Numbered from the stretch's first letter, positions 1 to 6,507 are shown. The stretch: 7,647 bases of DNA from Bacillota bacterium (GCA_019137115.1 JAGVSV010000080.1:1-7647), one strand, 5' to 3'. Translations and numbers: made by a program. The notes: generated by a model not told the origin, from the sequence alone.

Positions 1-1250
1 GGCGTGTAGGTGCCGTCCAGCAGCAGCGGCAACAGCGAACCAAAGCCCGTGTTGGCAACCGAGGAGGGCATCACGTCCAGGATGTTGGGCACATAGGTGG
101 TATCGGCGTCCGCCGCGCCCACATAGCTGGCCATCAGCGGGTTGGTCTCGGCCATCTTGGCAAAGGCTTCATCGCTTAAGCCCCAGGTGATCGGGTTGCC
201 GCCCTCGGCCAGGCAATAGGCTTCAATCTCGGGCTTGGAGAGCATGAAGCCCAGGAACGCCTTGGCGGCTTCCTGCTGTTCGGCGGTGGCAGTGTTCGGG
301 ATCCACCAGCCGTAGCTGCCCGTCAGGTTGGACACGGCGATGTTGCCCGGGAACACCGCGCCCCGGACCACAGCGCCGTCAAAGCCGTTGGACCATTTGT
401 CCTCGGAGCCCTTCAGGAAGTCCGACACCATCCAGGAGCCGTTGGCGATGGCCGCGGAGCCTTTTGACATGAAGTTGTTGGCGGCATCGGCATACACCGC
501 GCCCACCGCGTTGGAGGAAGCGTGCTTGTCGTAAAACGCCTTGAAACGGGCGAAGGCATTGACGATGGCCGGGTCGTTGTAGTCGCCCAGCAGGTTTTCG
601 ACCGTGGCATGCTCCTTGAGCAACTCCACGCCGCCCTCCTGGGCAATCATCGAGGACAGCACCAGCGCCGATGTCCACGCGTTCTCGCCGGTCATCAGAG
701 CGAATTTGTTGTCGCCAAAGTCAGCAAGGAAGGCATCCCAGTCCGCATAGGCGCCGGGCTCCTTGGGGAGGGGCGCCATCTCGGTGTTGTAGTAGAAGCC
801 CATGGGGCGCACCACGTTGTAGCTGACGGATACAAACTTGCCATCCGCCGTGGTGTTGTATGCGCGCTGGAAGTCCGGGATCTGCTCGTCAACTTCGGGG
901 TACTCCTTCAGGAAGTCAGACAGATTCAGGAACAGCTCGTTGGGCACGACCACGTCGGACAGCCATTCGGCAGTGCCGCCTTCAATCAGCGGCGGCAGCT
1001 GCTTCTGGATGGCCAGCTGCTGCATCTTCTCGGAGTAAATGTCCTGCGTGAGCTCCTCAATGATTACCTTGTACTTGCCGGCGTATTTCTCGTTGAAGCG
1101 TTCCACCTGGGGCAGGAAGAAGCGCGCGCCGACGTTTTCGCCGGACTTGTAGTGCGGGATGGTGATGGCGATCTCCTCCGCAGCCGCCGCGAGGCTGACC
1201 AGGGCAAGCATCATGGCAACCGCCAGCAACAGGGCAAACAGTCTTTTCAT
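1..1250 (-). CDS. ABC transporter solute-binding protein, family 1 (partial, 3' end beyond window)
   Basis: Reading back from the ATG at 1250 gives 416 codons with no stop before the left edge, so only the extreme C-terminus is missing; the family usually has about 400-450 residues. Residues 1-24 look like a Sec signal: K2-R3, a hydrophobic core at about 4-20, then AAAA before EE, with likely cleavage after A24. There is no cysteine near the cleavage site (the only Cys is C346), so it is not an obvious lipoprotein. The rest matches the maltose/sugar-type binding fold: an N-terminal lobe with VSYNVVRPMGFYYN at about 142-155, GSAAIANGSW at 264-273, and a late GSYGWWIPNT followed by AAKAFLGFMLSKPEIEAY, typical of family 1. 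The protein would capture a small solute outside the cell and deliver it to an ABC permease; sugar is the likeliest ligand class but cannot be read from sequence. AAGGAG lies 7 bases before the ATG. No permease or ATPase gene is visible; they may follow to the left. Confidence 0.88.
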   Translation of the reverse strand, partial: MKRLFALLLAVAMMLALVSLAAAAEEIAITIPHYKSGENVGARFFLPQVERFNEKYAGKYKVIIEELTQDIYSEKMQQLAIQKQLPPLIEGGTAEWLSDVVVPNELFLNLSDFLKEYPEVDEQIPDFQRAYNTTADGKFVSVSYNVVRPMGFYYNTEMAPLPKEPGAYADWDAFLADFGDNKFALMTGENAWTSALVLSSMIAQEGGVELLKEHATVENLLGDYNDPAIVNAFARFKAFYDKHASSNAVGAVYADAANNFMSKGSAAIANGSWMVSDFLKGSEDKWSNGFDGAVVRGAVFPGNIAVSNLTGSYGWWIPNTATAEQQEAAKAFLGFMLSKPEIEAYCLAEGGNPITWGLSDEAFAKMAETNPLMASYVGAADADTTYVPNILDVMPSSVANTGFGSLLPLLLDGTYT

Positions 1251-1274
1251 GTTGGTTCTCCTTTCCTATGACCA

Positions 1275-1290
1275 TCGGCGGAAACGCCGA
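1275..1290 (-). other. Short hairpin in the leader of the solute-binding protein mRNA
   Basis: A perfect 6-bp inverted repeat (TCGGCG / CGCCGA) encloses a 4-base loop, ending 11 bases before the AAGGAG ribosome binding site at 1258-1263. In the minus-strand transcript the loop reads UUUC. It has no T-run after it, so it is not a terminator. It may stabilise the 5' leader or be chance in GC-rich DNA. Confidence 0.35.
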
Positions 1291-1358
1291 CAGGTTTATG
1301 CGGTTCAGGCAAGCGCGGCTGGGCGTATTTTCTGGGAGTTCCCTGTTTGGATGATGAG

Positions 1359-1370
1359 CGCCGTGCGGCG
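1359..1370 (-). promoter_or_regulatory. Palindrome just downstream of the predicted transcription start; candidate operator
   Basis: CGCCG-TG-CGGCG is a perfect 5-bp inverted repeat with a 2-base centre. If transcription starts near 1379, as the promoter at 1386-1415 predicts, it spans about +10 to +21, where a repressor site would block transcription. No known operator consensus is matched: the centre lacks the CG of LacI/CcpA-type sites. In RNA it would be a poor hairpin because the loop is only 2 bases. Operator function is inference from position and symmetry. Confidence 0.3.
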
Positions 1371-1385
1371 TTGCCTCTTAAGTGG

Positions 1386-1415
1386 ATCATATCGGAAAAT
1401 CGTCACGTTTGTCAA
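1386..1415 (-). promoter_or_regulatory. Sigma-A type promoter for the solute-binding protein gene
   Basis: On the minus strand the sequence has TTGACA (1415-1410, a perfect -35), an 18-base spacer, and TATGAT (1391-1386, five of six bases of the -10 consensus). Transcription would start near 1379, giving a leader of about 130 bases before the ATG at 1250. It lies after the probable terminator of the VanW gene, so the solute-binding protein gene appears to be its own transcription unit. Confidence 0.8.
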
Positions 1416-1449
1416 GGTAGCTGCCATCGGGATGAAGCGCGACGGGAGC

Positions 1450-1476
1450 AAAAAAACGGCCGGTGTTTGTTCCGGC
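1450..1476 (-). terminator. Probable intrinsic terminator after the VanW gene
   Basis: Going down the minus strand, GCCGG (1476-1472), an 8-base loop, and CCGGC (1463-1459) form a 5-bp all-GC stem. After two bases comes a run of seven T (1456-1450). It begins 20 bases after the VanW stop codon. The stem is short and the loop large, so efficiency may be moderate, but the position between a stop codon and a new promoter fits a transcription boundary. Confidence 0.6.
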
Positions 1477-1496
1477 AGTGCGTGTTTTTCTTACGA

Positions 1497-3005
1497 TCAG
1501 CGTGCGGTGGTGCCGCGCCAGTATTCGGGGGCTTTGGCGGCGTAGGTGTCGGTTTTGATCAGGTGTTCCTCCACCATCGTGCCGCCCTGGTATTTTTGCA
1601 GGTAGGAGGCCACCACAAAGCCGTCTTTGCCGTCGCGGATCTTTCTGGTCTCGTCCTTGTAGATCACATGCTCCTGGTCCTTGTCCGCCCGATAGATGGG
1701 CTCGCCGACATACTGGATGGTTTCCAGCAGCTGGGTGCGCAGGCGGTAGCTGACCTGGTCGCCCAGGGAAGGCCCGTAGATGCTGATGGTGGCGATCAAT
1801 TTCCTGGCGTTGTTGCCGGCCTGCGTCACATGGGCGGCAATGTAGATGTCCCCGCCGGACTTGTTACGGAACTTGAAGTCGATCTTCCGGTCGGGGCTGT
1901 AATACACCGTGGCGTCCAGGCCCTTGTCGGTATAGTCCACCGGGTCAGAATGCGCGGTGCGGTCGGTGATGGTCATCCCCGCCATCAGCGCGGCCTGGTA
2001 CATCGTGGTGCTGGCCTGGCACACGCCGCCGCCCACGCCGGTGACCAGCTCGCCGTAGGCGTACTCCAGCGCGTCAAAAAAGCCGCTCTTGTAATCGCGC
2101 GGGCCCACGATGCGGTTGAAGCTGAACTCCTGCCCGTCCTTCAACACCATGCCGTTGAAGCGCGAAAACGCCACGCGGATGTTGTTGTTGCGGTTCTCCG
2201 GCGAATAGGTGCTGATGGAAGTCTGCGCGGTGCCGCGCAGCGTGTATTGTTTGTTCAGATCCGACACTGTCACCTTGGGCGGGATCGGATCGGGCACCAG
2301 CTCATAATCACCGGACTGGCCGGAGGCGGCCAGCGCCAGGATGGCGTCGCGGGCAGCTTCGGTGTTCAGATGCAGCCCCACCTGCTCCTGCTGGAAGGAA
2401 AACGGCGCATTCGGGGTATCCGGGTTAAAGCCCAGCAGCTGCGCGTCCTGCGGGGCGCGGTTGATGTAGGGGGCAATCTGGCTTAAATAGGCGTCCACCC
2501 TGTCGGAGCTCGCTGTGCCCGCCTGCGTATAGGCGGAGTACGGATTGGCGGCCATGGCTTCAATGGCTTCCTTGCGCGCGAACACATCGCCGGTGTGCGT
2601 CAGGCGCCATGCCTCGTTCAGATAGGGGTACAGCTGCTCGGGCGCATAGTTGATGCCCAGCAGCGGGTAGGTAAGCTTGGCGTATGTATGGCCGCGGTGG
2701 TTGACGTTCAGGCTCCAGGCGTTGAGCTGGTCGCTCATTTGCTTGGACAGCGTGTCCAGCGCCTGCTGGGGCGTCATGCCCGAAATGCTGGTGCCGTTGA
2801 TGGCCATGTGCGGGCCGAAGACCCCTTCATACGGGGCGATTTCCTGTTCCACACGCTGGCGGCGCAGCATCTGGACGCCATACCAGCCCAGCGCGGCCAA
2901 CGCCGCGATCAACAGCACAATCAACAGCAGGCGCAGGCCGTTGCGGCGCGCGGGCTGGGGATGGCTGGTGTGCCGTACCGGACGGGGCATCGGCGCGCGG
3001 TTCAT
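1497..3005 (-). CDS. VanW-family membrane-anchored protein (YoaR-like)
   Basis: The 502-residue product has a basic, proline-rich cytoplasmic start (1-21), one transmembrane segment at about 24-45, and a large extracytoplasmic part. Residues about 60-260 resemble the peptidoglycan-binding-4/YoaR N-terminal region (INGTSISGMTPQQAL near 69-83). The VanW domain lies at about 265-395, with GGGVCQASTT (325-334), then HSDPVDY and GLDATVYY. The last 60 residues (DGKDGFVVASYLQKY onward) look like a G5-type beta domain. VanW proteins occur in vanB-type glycopeptide resistance clusters and widely in Firmicutes without resistance; their biochemical role is not established. No other van gene is nearby, so resistance should not be inferred. 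A cell-wall role is likely. The ATG at 3005 is preferred over in-frame upstream starts because AGGAGG lies 7 bases before it and it overlaps the PHP stop as ATGA. The stop is TGA at 1499-1497. Confidence 0.88.
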   Translation of the reverse strand: MNRAPMPRPVRHTSHPQPARRNGLRLLLIVLLIAALAALGWYGVQMLRRQRVEQEIAPYEGVFGPHMAINGTSISGMTPQQALDTLSKQMSDQLNAWSLNVNHRGHTYAKLTYPLLGINYAPEQLYPYLNEAWRLTHTGDVFARKEAIEAMAANPYSAYTQAGTASSDRVDAYLSQIAPYINRAPQDAQLLGFNPDTPNAPFSFQQEQVGLHLNTEAARDAILALAASGQSGDYELVPDPIPPKVTVSDLNKQYTLRGTAQTSISTYSPENRNNNIRVAFSRFNGMVLKDGQEFSFNRIVGPRDYKSGFFDALEYAYGELVTGVGGGVCQASTTMYQAALMAGMTITDRTAHSDPVDYTDKGLDATVYYSPDRKIDFKFRNKSGGDIYIAAHVTQAGNNARKLIATISIYGPSLGDQVSYRLRTQLLETIQYVGEPIYRADKDQEHVIYKDETRKIRDGKDGFVVASYLQKYQGGTMVEEHLIKTDTYAAKAPEYWRGTTAR

Positions 3006-3886
3006 ACCGCCACCTCCTCGCCATCCATGTCCAGCAACCTGGCCGCGTCGCTGTCCGCCGTGTCCCACAGGGGCAGCCTATCCCCCAGTTCGCCGTGCGG
3101 GGGCAAGCCGTCATGGAAGTCGCTTCCGCCGGTGACCAGCAGGCCGCGGCTGCGGGCGATGCCGGCCCAGTACCGGGCGGTCTCCGGCGTGTGGGCGGGA
3201 TGCCAGGCTTCAATGCCGCGCAGGCCCTGGGCCATCCACTGCTCCAACCGGTTCAGCAGATCGGTTCGTTCATAGGCGATCAGCGCCGGGTGCGCCAGCA
3301 CGGGCACCGCGCCTTCGCGGGACAAAAGGGCAATCGCTTCCCCAGTGTCCATGTTCCGGCGGGGCACATAGGCGCGCCTGCCCACGGCGAGAAAACGCTC
3401 AAACGCGTCGGGCACCGACGCCGCGTAGCCTTTGCGCACCATGGCGCGGGCGATCAGCGGGCGGCTGCCGGCCACGCCGTGTGGCAACCGGAGATCCTGG
3501 AGCGTCAGCGGCAGGCCCATATTGGTCAGGATGCGCAGCGCCTCCACACAGCGGCGCTGTTTGTCGCCGCGGAAGGCGCGCAGCCTCGCAGACAGGTTCT
3601 TCATGTGGCTGCCAACAAAAAGGCCCAGCACATGCACCTCATCGTCCCCCGCCGTGCTGATTTCCACGCCGGGGATGAAGGCGATGCCGTGCGCCATGGC
3701 GGCGCGGGCCGACTCGGGCAGAGCCAAAAGGGTGTCGTGATCCGTGACCGCGACCAGGTTCACACCCCGCTCTTTGGCGCGGCGCATGACGTCCGACGGC
3801 GCAAAAATGCCGTCGGACGCGTTGGTGTGTACATGCAGGTCGGGGCGCCACGCGGGACGCCCGGCCGCGTCAGGGATCGCATGCAT
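3002..3886 (-). CDS. PHP-domain metal-dependent phosphoesterase (YciV/RNase AM-like)
   Basis: The product has 294 residues, about the length of E. coli YciV/RNase AM. The PHP metal-binding motifs are all present in order: DLHVHTNASDG (16-26; H18, H20, D25), TDHDT (48-52), PGVEIS with E75, H85 in HVLG, AHP with H199, and GSDFHDG (254-260; D256, H258). These should hold a trinuclear metal site. The middle region (SRPLIARAMV, AFERFLAVGRRAYVP) is typical of the YciV/nucleoside-bisphosphate phosphatase group, whose members hydrolyse 3',5'-nucleotide bisphosphates or trim RNA 5' ends. The exact substrate here is not readable. No signal peptide is seen, so it is cytoplasmic. The ATG follows the ftsH stop directly (TGAATG) and has only a weak ribosome binding site, suggesting translational coupling to ftsH. 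The end overlaps the VanW start by 4 bases. This is a single PHP domain without polymerase (DnaE or PolX) parts. Confidence 0.9.
   Translation of the reverse strand: MHAIPDAAGRPAWRPDLHVHTNASDGIFAPSDVMRRAKERGVNLVAVTDHDTLLALPESARAAMAHGIAFIPGVEISTAGDDEVHVLGLFVGSHMKNLSARLRAFRGDKQRRCVEALRILTNMGLPLTLQDLRLPHGVAGSRPLIARAMVRKGYAASVPDAFERFLAVGRRAYVPRRNMDTGEAIALLSREGAVPVLAHPALIAYERTDLLNRLEQWMAQGLRGIEAWHPAHTPETARYWAGIARSRGLLVTGGSDFHDGLPPHGELGDRLPLWDTADSDAARLLDMDGEEVAV
3013..3018 (-). promoter_or_regulatory. Ribosome binding site fixing the VanW gene start
   Basis: A perfect AGGAGG lies inside the last codons of the PHP gene, 7 bases before the ATG at 3005. An in-frame start 63 bases earlier would add a Gly/Arg-rich stretch that is only the PHP coding sequence read in another frame. 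The site therefore decides for the 502-residue product. Confidence 0.85.
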
Positions 3887-5779
3887 TCAGCTCACGCTGC
3901 CCAGCGCGGGAATGGGCTCGGGCTCCCGGTTCATCAGCGCCAGGAATTCCTCGCGGCCGACGGTTTCCTTTTCGATCAGCACCGCTGCCAGCTGGTGCAA
4001 TTTGTCCATGTGCGCCTTGATGGTGTCAACAGCAACCTGGTAGCACTGATCCAGCGTGGTGGACACCTCGCGGTCAATCTTGGCGGCAATTTCCTCGCTG
4101 TATTCGCGGGATTGGCCAAACTCCATGCCCACGAATATCTCCTGGTCGTTGCCCAGGTAGATGGTGCCCATGTTGTCGTTCATGCCCAGCCGGGTAACCA
4201 TCTGGCGCACGATTTCCGTCGCGCGCTTCAGGTCGGACTGGGCGCCGGTATATACGTCGTTTTCGATCAACTTGATCGCCGCGTGCCCGCCCAGGAGGCT
4301 GGACACATTCTGCAGCAGCTGTGCGCGGCTTTGCATGTCAAACTCTTTTTCCGGAAGCGACAGGGTAAATCCGCCCGCGCCGCCGCGCGGCACGATGGTC
4401 ACCGTGTGCACCTCGTTGCACAGCGGAAGGTAATGGCTGACCAACGCGTGGCCTGCTTCGTGATAGGCGATGACGCGTTTGTCCTCCTCCAGCACCTTGT
4501 GGCTCTTTTTTTCCGGGCCCATCTGCACGCGCTCGACCGCTTCGATGAGGTTTCGCTGGGTGATCTTGGTCTGCTTGTTGCGCGCGGCCAGGATCGCGCC
4601 TTCGTTCATGATGTTCTCCAGGTCAGCCCCGGTGGAAAACGGCGTGCGCTTGGCGATGTTCTCTAGGTCGACGCTGTTGTCCAGCGGCTTGCCGCGCGAA
4701 TGCACCTTGAGGATGGCCACCCGGCCGTTGATGTCCGGAAAATGCACGGTGACTTGGCGGTCAAAGCGGCCCGGGCGCAGCAGCGCCGGGTCCAGGATGT
4801 CGCGCCGGTTGGTGGCCGCCATCACGATGACGCCCTCGTTGGTGGTAAAGCCGTCCATTTCGACCAGGAGCTGGTTTAAAGTCTGCTCGCGCTCGTCATG
4901 CCCGCCGCCCAGCCCGGCGCCGCGATGACGGCCCACCGCGTCAATCTCGTCGATAAATACAATGCTGGGCGCGGCGCGCTTGGCCTGCTCAAACAGGTCG
5001 CGCACGCGGCTGGCGCCCACGCCGACAAACATTTCCACAAAGTCAGAGCCGCTGATGGAAAAGAACGGCACCTTCGCTTCGCCTGCCACGGCTTTGGCCA
5101 GCAGCGTTTTGCCGGTGCCCGGGGGGCCCACCAGCAGCACGCCCTTGGGGATGCGGGCGCCCAGTTCCAGATAGTTCTTGGGGTTTTTCAGGAAATCGAC
5201 AATTTCGCGCAGTTCTTCCTTCTCTTCGTCGGCGCCGGCCACGTCGGAAAAGTTGATCTTGTTCTTGGCCGGGTCGGCCAGGTTGGCGCGGCTTTTGCCG
5301 AAGTTGAGCACCCGGCCGCTGCCGCCGGATTGCTGGCGCATGATGAAATACCAGAACACCATCACCAGCGCCATGGGCAGCAGGAAGGGCAATATCTCCA
5401 GATACCACGGCGTGGTGATCGGGGGCAGGTAGTCCACACGGAAGTTCAGGTCCTTGAGCGATACGTTCTCCACCTGCACATTGTGCTGGTTGGCGTACAT
5501 GGTCAGGACGGTCTGGTAAAAGTCCGGGCCGATGGTGGCCTCAAAGTCAAAGCGGGCGGGATAATCGCTGACCGCCGTTACGCTGGGCTTGTTGCGTCCC
5601 ACCAGATAGTTGCCGCGGATGGACACGCGGTCCACCTCATCGCGGGCAATCCTGTCCAGCAGTTCCGGATAGGTGATGCGGTTGGGCGGGATGGTCATGC
5701 TGTCCGAAATAAAATAAGCCAGCAGCAGAAACGCGGCGATCATAATCACGTACCCCATTAGCCCGCGGGATTTCTGCAA
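3887..5779 (-). CDS. ftsH: ATP-dependent zinc metalloprotease FtsH
   Basis: FtsH is a membrane-bound hexameric AAA+ protease that unfolds and degrades membrane and short-lived soluble proteins. The 630-residue product has a first transmembrane helix at about 8-24, an extracytoplasmic domain of about 100 residues, a second helix at about 127-147, and the AAA module: Walker A GPPGTGKT (218-225), pore loop FVG (251-253), Walker B VFIDEID (274-280), and a second region of homology ending RPGRFDR (335-341; arginine fingers R335, R338). The protease site is HEAGH (440-444), with D516 in TGAQSD as the likely third zinc ligand. Length is normal. The helix after the protease motif reads LGGHAAIKL where most FtsH have LGGRAAE, a small deviation. 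The start is TTG at 5779: AAGGAGG lies 8 bases before it, and a further in-frame TTG at 5839 falls within the promoter. The stop abuts the PHP ATG. It sits downstream of tilS-hpt, as in many Firmicutes. Confidence 0.97.
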   Translation of the reverse strand: MQKSRGLMGYVIMIAAFLLLAYFISDSMTIPPNRITYPELLDRIARDEVDRVSIRGNYLVGRNKPSVTAVSDYPARFDFEATIGPDFYQTVLTMYANQHNVQVENVSLKDLNFRVDYLPPITTPWYLEILPFLLPMALVMVFWYFIMRQQSGGSGRVLNFGKSRANLADPAKNKINFSDVAGADEEKEELREIVDFLKNPKNYLELGARIPKGVLLVGPPGTGKTLLAKAVAGEAKVPFFSISGSDFVEMFVGVGASRVRDLFEQAKRAAPSIVFIDEIDAVGRHRGAGLGGGHDEREQTLNQLLVEMDGFTTNEGVIVMAATNRRDILDPALLRPGRFDRQVTVHFPDINGRVAILKVHSRGKPLDNSVDLENIAKRTPFSTGADLENIMNEGAILAARNKQTKITQRNLIEAVERVQMGPEKKSHKVLEEDKRVIAYHEAGHALVSHYLPLCNEVHTVTIVPRGGAGGFTLSLPEKEFDMQSRAQLLQNVSSLLGGHAAIKLIENDVYTGAQSDLKRATEIVRQMVTRLGMNDNMGTIYLGNDQEIFVGMEFGQSREYSEEIAAKIDREVSTTLDQCYQVAVDTIKAHMDKLHQLAAVLIEKETVGREEFLALMNREPEPIPALGSVS

Positions 5780-5787
5780 GTCTACGT

Positions 5788-5794
5788 CCTCCTT
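5788..5794 (-). promoter_or_regulatory. Ribosome binding site fixing the TTG start of ftsH
   Basis: AAGGAGG is 8 bases upstream of TTG 5779-5777. The next in-frame ATG (5758) would be 29 bases from this site, too far to use it. The TTG gives the expected FtsH beginning: a few polar residues (QKSRG) and then the first membrane helix. Confidence 0.85.
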
Positions 5795-5809
5795 AGCCAA
5801 AGTCTTATG

Positions 5810-5839
5810 AGTATACCATGCGCGGCAAAGCGTAAGCAA
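5810..5839 (-). promoter_or_regulatory. Promoter for ftsH with extended -10
   Basis: On the minus strand TATACT (5815-5810) matches five of six -10 bases and is preceded by TGG, an extended -10 (TGn). An 18-base spacer separates it from TTGCTT (5839-5834), a weak -35 matching three of six. The expected start near 5803 leaves a leader of about 24 bases before the TTG at 5779. ftsH could thus be transcribed on its own as well as by read-through from tilS-hpt. Confidence 0.6.
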
Positions 5840-5842
5840 CGA

Positions 5843-5867
5843 TTCCTGCTGGTTTTACCAACAGGAA
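5843..5867 (-). repeat. 11-bp inverted repeat between hpt and the ftsH promoter
   Basis: TTCCTGCTGGT and ACCAACAGGAA are inverted arms of 11 bp with a 3-base centre and a single non-Watson-Crick position (a G-U pair in the minus-strand RNA). It ends 3 bases before the -35 of the ftsH promoter. No T-run follows on either strand, so it is not a standard intrinsic terminator. It does not match the CIRCE or CtsR heat-shock operators. It could be an operator, an RNA processing hairpin at the hpt 3' end, or a weak attenuator. Confidence 0.55.
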
Positions 5868-5946
5868 AAAGGTAGAAAAACTGTGCAAACTGGCCTATAT
5901 ACGGTCTGTTCGGGCGCCGCAGGTTATGACCAAAGTGTAAATTGTT

Positions 5947-6507
5947 TCATTCGGAATACATGCGCGGGGACAGCACGCCCACGTCGGGCAGGTTGCGGTA
6001 CTTCTCGTTATAGTCCAGCCCATAGCCCACCACAAATTCGTTGGGAATGGTAAAGCAGCAATAATCCACCACAAGCGGCGTGCGCCGGCGCTCGGGCTTG
6101 TCCAGCAGGGTGGCGATCTTGACGCTGCGCGCGGCGCGCTGGTCAAGCAGGCTGGTGATGTAGCTCAGCGTCAGGCCGGAGTCCACAATGTCCTCCACCA
6201 CGATGACGTCGCGTCCCGCCACGTCATGGTCCAGGTCCTTTAAGATCCGCACCACGCCGGAGGTTTTCGTGCTGGACCCATAGCTGGAGATGGCCATGAA
6301 ATCCAGCGACACGGGCAAATCAATGCTGCGGATCAGGTCGGAAAAGAACACCACCGCGCCTTTCAGGATGCAGATCATCACCGGGCTTTTGCCCTGATAA
6401 TCGCGGGTGATCTGCGCGCCCAGGCGTTCCACCGCGTCCTTGATCTCCTGCCCGGTAATCAGAATCCGGTCCAGATCCCCGTACAGTACCGTTACATGCT
6501 GCGTCAT
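5947..6507 (-). CDS. hpt: Hypoxanthine(-guanine) phosphoribosyltransferase
   Basis: This cytoplasmic purine-salvage enzyme joins hypoxanthine or guanine to PRPP to make IMP or GMP. The 186-residue product is of normal family length. The PRPP-binding signature VIVVEDIVDSGLTL is at 101-114, with the acidic pair E105-D106. The pyrophosphate-binding loop lies near ILKGA (47-51), the flexible loop around SSYGSSTKTSG (74-84), and the base-binding end carries VGYGLDYNEKYRNLP (160-174). The ATG at 6507 is chosen because AGGAGG lies 9 bases before it and it overlaps the tilS stop as ATGA; an in-frame ATG 27 bases earlier has no comparable site. The stop is TGA at 5949-5947. Close linkage between tilS and ftsH is conserved in Firmicutes such as Bacillus subtilis. 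Preference for hypoxanthine versus guanine cannot be read from this. Confidence 0.96.
   Translation of the reverse strand: MTQHVTVLYGDLDRILITGQEIKDAVERLGAQITRDYQGKSPVMICILKGAVVFFSDLIRSIDLPVSLDFMAISSYGSSTKTSGVVRILKDLDHDVAGRDVIVVEDIVDSGLTLSYITSLLDQRAARSVKIATLLDKPERRRTPLVVDYCCFTIPNEFVVGYGLDYNEKYRNLPDVGVLSPRMYSE

Noticed and set aside
522..1271. Open frame of 249 codons on the plus strand
   Set aside because: It is antisense to the solute-binding protein gene, which has a signal peptide, a good ribosome binding site and family motifs on the other strand.
1334..1343. Small inverted repeat GGGA-GT-TCCC in the leader
   Set aside because: Arms of only 4 bp are expected by chance in a 246-base gap.
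1392..1416. Catabolite-responsive (cre) site overlapping the -35
   Set aside because: The segment TTGACAAACGTGACG looks similar at first, but aligned on its CG centre the flanking TG and CA positions do not match the cre consensus.
1347..2486. Open frame of 379 codons on the plus strand
   Set aside because: It is antisense to the VanW gene and crosses the intergenic promoter region; composition is that of an antisense shadow and no family is recognisable.
1497..3005. Glycopeptide resistance locus because of VanW
   Set aside because: No vanH, vanB, vanX, vanY or two-component regulator is present. VanW domains are widespread in Firmicutes without resistance.
3095..4666. Open frame of 523 codons on the plus strand
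   Set aside because: It is antisense to the PHP gene and ftsH, has a His/Gln/Val-rich low-information product with no recognisable domain, and results from few stop codons opposite GC-rich coding DNA. The minus-strand proteins here are unmistakable.
4898..5761. Open frame of 287 codons on the plus strand
   Set aside because: It is antisense to the AAA domain and N-terminus of ftsH; an Ala/Gly/His-rich shadow product.
5843..5867. Intrinsic terminator after hpt
   Set aside because: The hairpin is good, but TCGTTGCTT rather than a T-run follows it on the minus strand, and A-rich sequence follows it on the plus strand. It is kept as an inverted repeat of unknown role.
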